Positions 36,951 through 45,791 of a stretch of DNA of 64,000 nt are shown piece after piece. Origin of the DNA: Bacteroidota bacterium (GTDB lineage Bacteria > Bacteroidota > Bacteroidia > UBA8524); NCBI GenBank assembly GCA_016124735.1, contig WGMZ01000005.1, forward strand, positions 1-64,000. Direction: 5' to 3'. The notes below the pieces were generated by a model. It made no database searches, was not told where the DNA came from, and worked only from the letters and a program-made list of their open reading frames with translations. The translations under genes and the position numbers were made by a program. Numbering within the stretch: the first letter of the stretch is position 1; every line of letters begins with the position of its first letter.

Positions 36951-38396
36951 CTAAAGGGTTTCCAGTAGGGAAATCAGGTAGGTCCAAAAATCCTGTACCG
37001 ACTGTATTTTCACTTTTTCGTCAGGCGAATGCGGGTGTTTAATGGTTGGTCCGATAGATATCATATCCAGCCCTGGGTAAACACCCGTGATTATTCCTGT
37101 TTCGAGTCCGGCATGGCATGCCAATACCTTGGGTTCTTTTTTAAAAACCTGACGATGAATTTCAATCCCTTGTTTCAAAAGGTCAGAATCAGGATTGGGG
37201 CGCCAGCCTGGATAATCTCCTCCATTTTCCACCGTGGCACCAATCTGTTCGAAGCAGGCACGAATAGAATTGGCAATATCATCCTTCGACGATTCAACAG
37301 AGCTCCGCTGCAAGCTTTGGCAGGTAAATTCACCATCTTTAATTAGCACACGTGCCAGATTGGAGCTGGTTTCAACTAAACCATCAACTTCTGCACTCAT
37401 GCGGTAAACACCATTCACCATGGAATAAATAGCACGAATTATATTCACCTGACTCGTTACATTGACTACCTCGACCGGATTGGCGGTATTCTCCCAGCTG
37501 ATTTGAAGATCAGGTTCTGTGCTGATTAACTCTTGTTTGATTGCTTCGCCTAAATGCAACAGGTGTTTTTCAAATTCACCGGTTTTTTGAATATCAACTA
37601 CCAAGGTAGCAAAGGCTTCACGCGGAATAGCATTTCTCAAGCCGCCACCATCGACGGTATTGATACGCATGCCAAAGCGGGAATAACCTTGAAACAGCAA
37701 ACGGAAGAGGATTTTATTTGCATTGCCACGGCCGAGGTTGATGTCCATCCCTGAATGGCCGCCTTTCAATCCTTTTACGCTGACATAGTAGGCTTTGGTA
37801 TTTTCCGGAGTTTCTTCCATCCGGAAGTTCAAATGAACATTGGTGTCGATTCCTCCTGCACACCCGATGGTTATTTCTTCGTCATCTTCTGTGTCGATAT
37901 TGAGCAATCTTTTGCCAGTCAATAATCCTTTTCCAAGGTTTTTTGCTCCCGTCATTCCGGCCTCTTCATCAATGGTGAAAAGGGCTTCAATCGGTGGATG
38001 ATTGAGGGTTTTATCTTTTAAGAGGGTAAGTATGTATGCGACCCCAATGCCATTATCGGCACCCAGTGTGGTTCCTTCAGCACGAACCCAATCTCCATCC
38101 ACATACATGCGAATGCCATCCTCATCGAAATTGAAAACAGTATCCGCATTTTTCTGATGTACCATGTCGACATGCGCCTGCATGATCACCGGTTCTTTGT
38201 TTTCACCGCCGTTTTGTCCGGGCTTTTTAACAATTACATTCCCGATATCATCCCGAAGTACTTCAAGACCCAGATTTGCTCCAAAATCCGCCACGAATTG
38301 CGCGGCTTTTTCTTCTTTCTTGGATCCTCTTGGAATAGCATTCAGTTCGGCAAAATGGGTCCAAACTTCTTTTGGTTGTAAGTCGGTGTATTGCAT
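36951..38396 (-). CDS. pepD: Aminoacyl-histidine dipeptidase (PepD, M20C)
   Basis: 481 aa from the ATG at 38396, the start that gives the canonical opening (TDLQPKEVWTHFAELNAIPRGS). The M20 metal ligands are visible: IMQAHVDMVHQ (H75, D77), GADNGIG (D114) and DEEAGMTGA (E144/E145). A C-terminal HAGLETG supplies the last His. It hydrolyses beta-alanyl-histidine and other Xaa-His dipeptides in the cytoplasm with two divalent metals. It follows mscS on the same strand by about 50 bases and may be in the same transcript. Confidence 0.93.
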   Translation of the reverse strand: MQYTDLQPKEVWTHFAELNAIPRGSKKEEKAAQFVADFGANLGLEVLRDDIGNVIVKKPGQNGGENKEPVIMQAHVDMVHQKNADTVFNFDEDGIRMYVDGDWVRAEGTTLGADNGIGVAYILTLLKDKTLNHPPIEALFTIDEEAGMTGAKNLGKGLLTGKRLLNIDTEDDEEITIGCAGGIDTNVHLNFRMEETPENTKAYYVSVKGLKGGHSGMDINLGRGNANKILFRLLFQGYSRFGMRINTVDGGGLRNAIPREAFATLVVDIQKTGEFEKHLLHLGEAIKQELISTEPDLQISWENTANPVEVVNVTSQVNIIRAIYSMVNGVYRMSAEVDGLVETSSNLARVLIKDGEFTCQSLQRSSVESSKDDIANSIRACFEQIGATVENGGDYPGWRPNPDSDLLKQGIEIHRQVFKKEPKVLACHAGLETGIITGVYPGLDMISIGPTIKHPHSPDEKVKIQSVQDFWTYLISLLETL

Positions 38397-38446
38397 ATAA
38401 ATTCGTTTGGCTCCGAAATTAGCCATTTATCATGAGCTATGGGAGT

Positions 38447-39313
38447 TTAAGCGCCCTTTTGATTCGGATCCTGATTGCTTCGAATCCAAATATCTGTTTG
38501 TGGGAATGGAATGGTAATGCCATTTTTACGGAAAGCCTCATCAATCCCAAATCGGATATCGCTTTTTACCCGCTCTATACGGAACATCTCGTTGCAATGA
38601 AAAAAGAGCCGGAAGGCCAGTCCGCTGTCTCCAAAATTGGTGAAGTGAACCACCGGTTTCAATCCCGATACCGTTTCCGGGTGCTTCTCTGCTTGTTCTA
38701 TTAAAATGCGTTCGACCAATCGCGTATCCGAACCATAAGCTACATCGACATCGATACTGAAACGCGTCGACATCTGATTCTGTGTCCAGTTGATAACCCG
38801 GTCGTTGATGAGTTTTTGGTTTGGAACAAGGATGATGATGTCGTCGCGGGTTAGTACGCGGGTCGTGCGCAAGCCAACATCCTTCACCCGTCCTACGATG
38901 CCATCAATCTCCACAATATCACCGGCTGATACGGTTCGTTCCACCAGAATGACGATTCCGGAGACCAGGTCTTTGAACGTGTCTTGCAAGCCAAGACCCA
39001 GACCAACAAAAAGGGCCGTAGAGCCAAAGAGCAGGGGTGTTACAGAAATGCCCAGTGAGTCGAAACTCATGATGAGGGCAATGATGTAAACGATGTACTT
39101 TACGATTTGTCGAATGGCATACGACTTTCGCTTGTCGATCTGATTTCGCTTGACTCTTCTTGCCATGAATTTGCGAAGCAGATACAGAAGAAAACGAGCC
39201 ACAAAGAAGATGAGAAACACTTCGAGTAAATCGAACATGTGCAAGCTGTAGCTTCCCAAACTGAACAGTTTGTAGTCCAGTAAATTCATGAATTTTTCGA
39301 CGCGTGTTTCCAT
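38447..39313 (-). CDS. Small-conductance mechanosensitive channel (MscS family)
   Basis: 288 aa. N-terminal transmembrane helices (about residues 20-45, 65-85, 88-110) are followed by the pore-lining helix and beta domain: LFVGLGLGLQDTFKDLVSGIVILVERTVSAGDIVEIDGIVGRVKDVGLRTT, the hallmark of MscS. The C-terminus is short. It acts as an osmotic safety valve in the inner membrane. It lies 19 bases after the photolyase stop, on the same strand, and TATCTTCG five bases before its ATG could give it its own promoter. Confidence 0.93.
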   Translation of the reverse strand: METRVEKFMNLLDYKLFSLGSYSLHMFDLLEVFLIFFVARFLLYLLRKFMARRVKRNQIDKRKSYAIRQIVKYIVYIIALIMSFDSLGISVTPLLFGSTALFVGLGLGLQDTFKDLVSGIVILVERTVSAGDIVEIDGIVGRVKDVGLRTTRVLTRDDIIILVPNQKLINDRVINWTQNQMSTRFSIDVDVAYGSDTRLVERILIEQAEKHPETVSGLKPVVHFTNFGDSGLAFRLFFHCNEMFRIERVKSDIRFGIDEAFRKNGITIPFPQTDIWIRSNQDPNQKGA

Positions 39314-39332
39314 CCCTTCGAAGATAGCAAAA

Positions 39333-40640
39333 TCAGGCTTTATCAGATAGGGCTACCTGATAGCTTTTCAGGCAACGGTCGCGGGCTTCCACATGATCAA
39401 CCATGGGTTTTGGATAGGCGGACGTTCCAAATTCAGGTACCCATTTTTTGATGTATTCAAAATCCGGGTCGAATTTCTTTTGCTGCAGTTCCGGATTAAA
39501 AACCCGGAAATAGGGTGCCGCATCGACACCTGTTCCAGCGGCCCATTGCCAGCCGCCGTTATTGGAAGCCAAATCAAAATCCAGCAGTTTTCGGGCAAAC
39601 CAGGCTTCGCCCCAACGCCAGTCAATCAACAAATGCTTGCAGAGAAAACTTGCTACAACCATACGTACCCGGTTGTGCATATAGCCTGTTTGAATTAACT
39701 CACGCATGCCGGCATCTACCAATGGATAGCCCGTTTTTCCCTCCATCCATTTTTGAAATTCTGCCTCATTGTTTCTCCAGATAATCCGGTCGTAGGCTGG
39801 TTTGAACGAATGATTTACCACTCTTGGAAAGTGAAAAAGAATCATCTGATAGAAATCGCGCCATATTAATTCGTTGAGATATTTCTCACTGAGTCCTTTT
39901 GCCTTGTGAACCTTCTCGCGAATACTGACGGTGCCAAAACGAAAATGCACACTGAGGCGCGAGGTACCTCTGATTGCAGGGTAATCCCGGGTATCTTTGT
40001 AATTCCGAATGATGTTCCGATCAAGCTCCACCGGAGGAAAAGTCATTGGATTTTCTTTGAATCCTAAGGCTTCCATTGCAGGGAAGGGGAACTGAATTCC
40101 TTGTTTAAAAGCTGAAAGATGAGATTCACTAGGGTAATGTGGAATTCCCTCTTCTTCCATGCGTTTCTTCCATGCTTTAGAGTAAGGGGTATAAACGACA
40201 TAAGGTTCTCCATTTTCCTTGACTATTTCGTTTTTTTCAAAAACAACCTGGTCCTTGAATGTATGGAAAGCAATTCCCACCTTATTCAGCAAAACAGTTA
40301 TTTGCGCATCTCTTTCGATGGCCTGTGGCTCATAGTCCGAATTGGTATATACCGATGCGAGGCTATCTTCCTCTATCAGTTTCGAAAAGACAGCTTGCGG
40401 AGTTCCATATTCCACCCGAAGGCAGCTACCATAAGCGGCTATCTCCTCCTTTAGGTGCTTGAGCGTTTGATAGATAAAACTTACCCGGGCATCATCTTCA
40501 TCTTCCAGCTTATCTAGTATGCTAGTGTCAAAAATGAACAGCGGGATTACCGGAATTCCGGAGCTTAAGGCTTGAAAGAGTCCGTGGTTATCGTTGAGAC
40601 GTAAATCGCGACGAAACCAGAACAAGGCATATTTACTCAT
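39333..40640 (-). CDS. phrB: Deoxyribodipyrimidine photolyase (class I cryptochrome/photolyase)
   Basis: 435 aa. The photolyase N-terminal domain opens with ALFWFRRDLRLNDNHGLFQAL. The FAD-binding region has RGTSRLSVHFRFGTVSIRE, LNELIWRDFYQMILFHFP and the signature DFDLASNNGGWQWAAGTGVDAAPYFRVFNP. It uses blue light and FADH- to split pyrimidine dimers. The flanking light-type regulator and TIGR01777 epimerase support a photolyase role over a cryptochrome sensor. It overlaps the epimerase stop by eight bases. Confidence 0.95.
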   Translation of the reverse strand: MSKYALFWFRRDLRLNDNHGLFQALSSGIPVIPLFIFDTSILDKLEDEDDARVSFIYQTLKHLKEEIAAYGSCLRVEYGTPQAVFSKLIEEDSLASVYTNSDYEPQAIERDAQITVLLNKVGIAFHTFKDQVVFEKNEIVKENGEPYVVYTPYSKAWKKRMEEEGIPHYPSESHLSAFKQGIQFPFPAMEALGFKENPMTFPPVELDRNIIRNYKDTRDYPAIRGTSRLSVHFRFGTVSIREKVHKAKGLSEKYLNELIWRDFYQMILFHFPRVVNHSFKPAYDRIIWRNNEAEFQKWMEGKTGYPLVDAGMRELIQTGYMHNRVRMVVASFLCKHLLIDWRWGEAWFARKLLDFDLASNNGGWQWAAGTGVDAAPYFRVFNPELQQKKFDPDFEYIKKWVPEFGTSAYPKPMVDHVEARDRCLKSYQVALSDKA

Positions 40641-41538
40641 TCAATAAATCGTTTAAAGCAGCGTCTATTTGCTTGAAACGGAAATGAAAGCCATTTGTTT
40701 GAAGTTTTTTATTGGATACCCGATGGTCTGCGAGCAACTCACTGCTGAAATCACCCAGGGCAATTCGAAGGGCGAATGCAGGAACATTGGGTAGAAAATA
40801 GGGGCGTCGCACTGCTTTGGCGATAGCGGCGGTCAGCGCTTTATTTCGAATGGGTTCGTCGGCCACTATATTGTAGGGGCCACTGAGCTCATTTTCCAGA
40901 ATCCATTGGATGGCATTGCAGGCATCGTCGATATGCACCCAGCTCATCCACTGCTTGCCATTTCCAAAGGCAGAAGATAAACCGAGTCGTGCAGGAGGGA
41001 CTGTTTTACCAAGAAATCCTTCCCCTGGTTTCAAAATGACGCCAAGCCGGATAACAGAATAAAGGGTGTATTCATCTTCGACCTTTTCTCCTTCATGTTC
41101 CCAGTCTGCGGCCAGGTCGGCCAGAAATCCTTTCCCGGCTAAACTCTCTTCATTCATCCAGGCATCCGACATTGGATAATAGCCCACAGCGGATGCCTGT
41201 ATAAAATGCCGATTTTTTGGTTTGCAGGATTTAATGGTGTCAACCAATAAGCGAGTACTCCCGATGCGCGAATCGTATAGTTGCTTTTTGTATTTGCGGG
41301 TCCAGAGTCCGCCGGCCATATTGGCTCCGGCCAGGTTGATGATAATATCCGCTTCCTCCAGGGCATCCGTTTGAATTTCCTTTTTTGAAGGATCCCAACG
41401 GTACAAAGAATCTTTGGCATTCCGGCTCAATACCTTGACCTCAACCCCTTGCAGGGAAAAGTAATGCTGCAACTGTCGACCAAGCATACCACTGCCCCCG
41501 GCAATTAAAACCCGAAGTGTTGTTAAAGATTTCTTCAT
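40633..41538 (-). CDS. TIGR01777-family NAD(P)-dependent epimerase-like protein
   Basis: 301 aa. The Rossmann motif is VLIAGGSGMLGRQLQHYF near residue 10. It continues with DIIINLAGANMAGGLWT, the family marker FIQASAVGYYP and GAFGNGKQWMSWVHIDDA-like text (SSAFGNGKQWMSWVHIDD). The C-terminal ~50 aa is the DUF1731 segment ending VSNKKLQTNGFHFRF. The catalytic function is not established. It starts 22 bases from the divergent MerR-B12 regulator and is translationally overlapped with the photolyase gene, so it is probably the first gene of a light-controlled operon. Confidence 0.9.
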   Translation of the reverse strand: MKKSLTTLRVLIAGGSGMLGRQLQHYFSLQGVEVKVLSRNAKDSLYRWDPSKKEIQTDALEEADIIINLAGANMAGGLWTRKYKKQLYDSRIGSTRLLVDTIKSCKPKNRHFIQASAVGYYPMSDAWMNEESLAGKGFLADLAADWEHEGEKVEDEYTLYSVIRLGVILKPGEGFLGKTVPPARLGLSSAFGNGKQWMSWVHIDDACNAIQWILENELSGPYNIVADEPIRNKALTAAIAKAVRRPYFLPNVPAFALRIALGDFSSELLADHRVSNKKLQTNGFHFRFKQIDAALNDLLNE

Positions 41539-41561
41539 ATTTGCTAAACAAAGATTAGACT
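41538..41561. promoter_or_regulatory. Short divergent control region between epimerase and MerR-B12 regulator
   Basis: Only 22 bases separate the two starts, so promoter elements overlap the coding ends. Near matches to the -7 box are CATATTTG on the plus strand (41537-41544) and AATCTTTG on the minus strand just upstream of the epimerase. A regulator bound here could control both directions. Confidence 0.4.
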
Positions 41562-42493
41562 TGTGTGTTTTGAATCAAAAGAACCATATCGCCTTGTCGA
41601 ATTTTAGCATTAAAGATCTGGAAACCATTACCGGTATCAAAGCTCATACCATACGTATATGGGAGCAGCGTTATGGATTAATCCAACCGCAACGGACAGA
41701 TACCAATATCCGAACTTATTCGGACGAAGACCTGCGCTTTATTCTAAACGTATCCATTTTGAATAAACATGGGATGAAAATCTCGGAAATTGTCAAGATG
41801 GATAAAGAGAGTATTCGATTAAAGGTACTTTCATTGAGCGAAAAAGATTCGGCCCATTCCGCGCAAATTAAGGCATTGATCTCTTCCATGTTCAGTCTGG
41901 ATGAAGTTGAGTTTAACCGGATACTGGCCAATTTAATCTTACGGATGGGATTGGAAGAGGCAATGATTCAAATCATCTTCCCCTTTCTGAATGAGATTGG
42001 TATTTTATGGATGACAGGCTCCATCCACCCGGCCCATGAACATTTCATAAGCAATTTGATTCGGCAAAAGCTTTTTGTGGCCATCGACGGACAAACGGGC
42101 TTGCATTCGCCTTCGGGGAAGAAATTTCTGCTGTTTTTACCCGAAGGAGAGCCTCATGAAATAGGCTTACTCTTTGCGAATTATATGCTTAGGGCAAGAG
42201 GACATGAGGTGATTTACCTTGGTCAAAATCTTCCCTTCACCGATTTGCAATCGGTATTGAATGTCTACGAGCCGGAATATATTTTTACCATTCTCACATC
42301 CGGTTTGTCCGAATCAGAAGTACAGGATTTGGTCGATACACTTTCTACAACCTGGCCAGAAGCAGTGATTTTTGTCAGTGGCTACCTGGTACTGAATCAT
42401 CCTCATTTGAAATTACCCAATAATGTAATCTCGGTTCGGGAAGTCAGAGATCTGCGTGAGCGCATAGATGCCTTGCAGAAAAAGGTAGGGTAA
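41561..42493 (+). CDS. MerR-type regulator with cobalamin-binding domain (CarH/LitR-like)
   Basis: 310 aa with a TTG start (the first in-frame ATG is only at residue 72). MerR winged helix at 15-80: FSIKDLETITGIKAHTIRIWEQRYGLI. A helical bundle follows with W150-x9-E160-H161 (WMTGSIHPAHEH), the Trp/Glu/His set that contacts adenosylcobalamin in CarH. The Rossmann part has ExHxxG (EPHEIG), with H199 as the likely lower axial ligand. CarH/LitR proteins bind AdoCbl and repress DNA in the dark; light breaks the Co-C bond and releases them. Its divergent neighbours include a photolyase. Light control is inferred. Confidence 0.85.
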   Translation: MCVLNQKNHIALSNFSIKDLETITGIKAHTIRIWEQRYGLIQPQRTDTNIRTYSDEDLRFILNVSILNKHGMKISEIVKMDKESIRLKVLSLSEKDSAHSAQIKALISSMFSLDEVEFNRILANLILRMGLEEAMIQIIFPFLNEIGILWMTGSIHPAHEHFISNLIRQKLFVAIDGQTGLHSPSGKKFLLFLPEGEPHEIGLLFANYMLRARGHEVIYLGQNLPFTDLQSVLNVYEPEYIFTILTSGLSESEVQDLVDTLSTTWPEAVIFVSGYLVLNHPHLKLPNNVISVREVRDLRERIDALQKKVG

Positions 42494-42535
42494 TCTGCTT
42501 TTAATTCTTTTCGATTTTTAAAACTATGTTTGCTC

Positions 42536-44227
42536 ATGGCCCTTTTGAATGTCCATCAGCTGGCAGTATCCTTTCGAACACCCGAGGGAGTTTTCCCTGC
42601 AGTTAAGCCCATTTCCTTTTCATTGGAAGCGGGAGAAAGTTTGGCCATCGTAGGGGAGTCTGGTTCGGGAAAATCTGTGACGATGCGGGCCATCATGGGG
42701 CTTCTTGATCCGCGAAGTGTCGACCAGATTAGCGGAGAGGCGTGGTTTGAAGGAGCGAATGAAAAAGTAAACCTGATTCAGGATCAGGATGCCCTGAAAT
42801 CGATTCGGGGAAATCAGATTGCCATGATTTTTCAGGAACCGATGACAGCCTTGAACCCGGTGATGCGCTGCGGAAAGCAAATTCTGGAAGTCATTCAAAC
42901 CCATTTACCTCTCAGCAAAAAAGAATCAGAAGCCAGATTAGAAGAGCTATTGCTGGAAGTTCAATTGAGCGATGTGAAAAGAATCATTCGCTCCTATCCG
43001 CATGAACTAAGCGGCGGACAGCGTCAGCGGGTTATGATCGCTATGGCACTGGCAGCCAATCCAACCTTACTCATTGCTGATGAGCCAACTACAGCTCTGG
43101 ATGTAGCAGTTCAGGCATCTATTCTTCAATTACTCAAACGCATTCAAAAGGAGAGAGGCATGGCCCTTATCTTTATTTCTCATGACTTGGGAGTTGTCAA
43201 AGAAATTGCCGACCGCACCCTCGTGATGTTTCGCGGAGAGAAGATAGAAGAAGGACTAAGCACTGAAATTTTCACTCATCCATCTCATATTTACACGCGC
43301 GCACTGATTGCCTGCAGGCCTTCCGCGCATAAAAAAGGGCAGAAGTTGCCGGTAATGCGCGATTTCTTTGATCTTGATGCAGAAGGAAATTTTATTCCGA
43401 AATCAATGGATGAATCCATGGCGCTTCCCGAACACCAAGTCTCTGAAGACATTCAGATTGAAGTGGAAGGTCTGGAAGTGGAATACGATGAAATGGGACT
43501 CTGGGGTCCAACCGGTAAACGCAACCAAGTGATTAAGCACATTGCTTTCACTATAAGGAAGGGGGAGACTTTGGGCGTTTTGGGAGAATCCGGTTCGGGA
43601 AAATCAACTACCGGAAGAGCCATCATGCAATTGATTCGCTACAAGGGGACGATAAAAATGAATGGGGAGTTACTCCATCCCGGCCGCTTGAAGGATCGCC
43701 GAACCCTGGCAAAAAAGATTCAATTAATTTATCAGGATCCGTATTCATCTCTTAACCCGAAATATAAAATTGGCCGTGGCTTTATCGAAGTGATGAAACG
43801 CCATGGAATTGCCTCCACCGGCGAAGAGCGGAAATTACGCGGTATAGCATTATTGGAGAAAGTTGGACTATCAGAAGAGGCCTGGGAAAAATACCCGCAT
43901 GAATTCAGTGGCGGACAAAGACAACGCATTGCCATTGCCCGGGCATTAGTGGTGGAGCCGGAATTTATTGTCTGTGATGAGGCCGTTTCGGCGTTGGATG
44001 TTTCGGTTCAGGCTCAAATTCTCAATCTGCTTAAAGACATACAAAGGGAATTCGGAATGAGTTATCTTTTCATTACCCACGATTTGCAGGTGGTTCGAAA
44101 TATCGCAGACAGAGTGCTGGTATTGAATAAAGGAGAAATTGCGGAAATAAAGGAAACAGAAGCCTTGTTTGCTCGTCCTGAAAATGAATATACCCAAAAA
44201 TTACTGGCGTCCTTTTCCGAACTCTGA
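42536..44227 (+). CDS. Peptide/nickel-type ABC transporter with two fused ATPase domains
   Basis: 563 aa from the ATG at 42536. There are two complete ABC units in one chain. Unit 1 has Walker A GESGSGKS (about 41), signature LSGGQRQR (about 158) and Walker B LLIADEP. Unit 2 has Walker A GESGSGKS (about 350), signature FSGGQRQR and FIVCDEAVSALD. Both match DppD/DppF (YejF-type) proteins that drive uptake of oligopeptides or related solutes. No permease or binding protein lies nearby, so partners must be encoded elsewhere. Confidence 0.92.
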   Translation: MALLNVHQLAVSFRTPEGVFPAVKPISFSLEAGESLAIVGESGSGKSVTMRAIMGLLDPRSVDQISGEAWFEGANEKVNLIQDQDALKSIRGNQIAMIFQEPMTALNPVMRCGKQILEVIQTHLPLSKKESEARLEELLLEVQLSDVKRIIRSYPHELSGGQRQRVMIAMALAANPTLLIADEPTTALDVAVQASILQLLKRIQKERGMALIFISHDLGVVKEIADRTLVMFRGEKIEEGLSTEIFTHPSHIYTRALIACRPSAHKKGQKLPVMRDFFDLDAEGNFIPKSMDESMALPEHQVSEDIQIEVEGLEVEYDEMGLWGPTGKRNQVIKHIAFTIRKGETLGVLGESGSGKSTTGRAIMQLIRYKGTIKMNGELLHPGRLKDRRTLAKKIQLIYQDPYSSLNPKYKIGRGFIEVMKRHGIASTGEERKLRGIALLEKVGLSEEAWEKYPHEFSGGQRQRIAIARALVVEPEFIVCDEAVSALDVSVQAQILNLLKDIQREFGMSYLFITHDLQVVRNIADRVLVLNKGEIAEIKETEALFARPENEYTQKLLASFSEL

Positions 44228-44296
44228 CACTCCGTTTCCCCTCCGCATCCGTACGATGCCCTCGACTTTAATTAGATGCAGTTTATCGTTTATTGG

Positions 44297-44326
44297 TTGG
44301 CAGCAGGTGCGAATAATGTATCTTTC
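44297..44326 (+). promoter_or_regulatory. Promoter directly before the 44330 membrane protein
   Basis: TTG (44297-44299), exactly 19 bases, then TATCTTTC (44319-44326, 7 of 8). Three bases follow before ATG 44330. This favours 44330 over the upstream ATG at 44276 and predicts a leaderless mRNA. Confidence 0.55.
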
Positions 44327-44329
44327 CTT

Positions 44330-44983
44330 ATGAATTTTTTTCTTCGGGCCAAACATTGGCAACTCTTTCTACTCCTGTTCGTAGTGCCCTTGTTACTTTT
44401 TGCGTGGGCTTACTATGAAATGTTGCTTCAACTCATTCCAATTGAAGAGGGTGATCAGGAGCAGGCAATGGAGATTTTGAAAACCAATTTTTCCAAATTT
44501 CTGCTTGGCGGCATAATCTCCTATCTTTTATTAACTGCCTGGATGATATCCATTGCCATTGGACTAAGACCTTATACCCCTGAATTAGTCCGTTTAAAGA
44601 CCACGCCATTTTGGATAAACCTGGCCATTCCTTTCCTTGTCTATATTTATCTGTTTTATTTTATTCAAAATATTTTCGGAATGGATCTCAATGTACCGAA
44701 TCCAGCTGCAGAAATATTGCCTTCCATTTTTATCCTTATTGTCCTCTCTATCCTTGCGAGCGCCAGCTCACTGTACCTTTATTATTATACTGCGAAAGCA
44801 TTAAAAACAGCCATGAAGAAACACAGGGTAAAATTTGGAACTTTTGTCGGAGAGTTTGCCATGTTGTTGTTCTGGTATATAGGCATTTGGATGATTCAGC
44901 CGGATATCAATAAGCTCATTGAGAGTGAATTGAATCCGGAATTAATGGAAGACGACTCCAATTTTGAGAATTATGACAACTGA
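44330..44983 (+). CDS. Integral membrane protein of unknown function (five helices)
   Basis: 217 aa from the ATG at 44330, chosen because a promoter-like pair ends three bases before it and because the sequence before M19 is not hydrophobic enough to be part of the first helix. Five hydrophobic segments lie at about residues 10-28, 50-75, 90-112, 120-150 and 170-190, and the C-terminus is acidic. I recognise no family. Its end overlaps the next gene by 11 bases, so the two are probably coupled. Confidence 0.6.
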   Translation: MNFFLRAKHWQLFLLLFVVPLLLFAWAYYEMLLQLIPIEEGDQEQAMEILKTNFSKFLLGGIISYLLLTAWMISIAIGLRPYTPELVRLKTTPFWINLAIPFLVYIYLFYFIQNIFGMDLNVPNPAAEILPSIFILIVLSILASASSLYLYYYTAKALKTAMKKHRVKFGTFVGEFAMLLFWYIGIWMIQPDINKLIESELNPELMEDDSNFENYDN

Positions 44984-45728
44984 GCAAAGAAGGGAAGTGG
45001 AATTGAGTATAGAATCTGCAATCATTCAGGAAGGCGATCAGGATAGCATACGCTTGCTCAAACTGGTGGGGAAACCTATTAAATTTCTGAGTCAGGCCGG
45101 AAAAAGTGGATTCGGAGCCGTGCGAAAATTTGCTTCCATGATGCTGTTTATCATCTTGAGCAATTTGGCCTTGTTGATTTATATCACCTATTCTTATTTT
45201 GTTTATTCCTCGGATTTGCCGGCCATGGCCTGGGTTCTCCTGAGCTTTGTGCTTGCTGGATTCTTCAGCATATTTGCGGCGTATAGAGGTTATCAGTTTT
45301 TATTACTGGAAATGATTCACCAGTTGTATGGAAGCCTGGAAAGTATATTCAGGGCATTGTCGCTCAAGCTGGCAGAACGTGCCTCATCTATTCTGAATAA
45401 AAAGGACACCTCGGTACCTGCCGGACTTTATAAATTGGTGAACAGCAAAGAAATTGTTCAAACATATTTTCAAAAAGTACCCAGATTCCTTAAATGGGGG
45501 CTTCAAATTTTACTCAGTAAAGTTCCGATGTACACCATTCTTAGGGACCTGGATGCCGAGCTCAGTGACGGCAACACACAAACCGCAGCTGATACATTCT
45601 ATGAGAAAAGCAATACCTGGATTCGGGAACAAATTTTCGCACAGAACTCAACCCGATGGATGTGGATCATCTACCTCATCAATATGCTGACCTTGCTCTT
45701 GATTTGGTATTATAAGATTAGTGGATAG
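44973..45728 (+). CDS. Membrane protein of unknown function
   Basis: 251 aa from the ATG at 44973; an in-frame TTG three codons earlier (44964) is a less likely start. Two helices lie near residues 55-80 and 86-108, and a C-terminal helix ends MLTLLLIWYYKISG. Between them is a charged helical region of about 120 aa that is probably cytoplasmic. No family recognised. Overlap with the preceding five-helix protein suggests that the two proteins act together. Confidence 0.55.
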   Translation: MTTEQRREVELSIESAIIQEGDQDSIRLLKLVGKPIKFLSQAGKSGFGAVRKFASMMLFIILSNLALLIYITYSYFVYSSDLPAMAWVLLSFVLAGFFSIFAAYRGYQFLLLEMIHQLYGSLESIFRALSLKLAERASSILNKKDTSVPAGLYKLVNSKEIVQTYFQKVPRFLKWGLQILLSKVPMYTILRDLDAELSDGNTQTAADTFYEKSNTWIREQIFAQNSTRWMWIIYLINMLTLLLIWYYKISG

Positions 45729-45779
45729 CCGGAGCAAGCTCCTTCTGATTTCAAGGACAGAAAGTCACCTTGTCTTCAC

Positions 45780-45787
45780 TACTTTTG
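45780..45787 (+). promoter_or_regulatory. -7 box of cvfB, four bases before the ATG
   Basis: TACTTTTG, an exact TAnnTTTG match, then TCGC and ATG at 45792. No -33 element was found. The spacing predicts a leaderless or nearly leaderless transcript. Confidence 0.5.
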
Positions 45788-45791
45788 TCGC

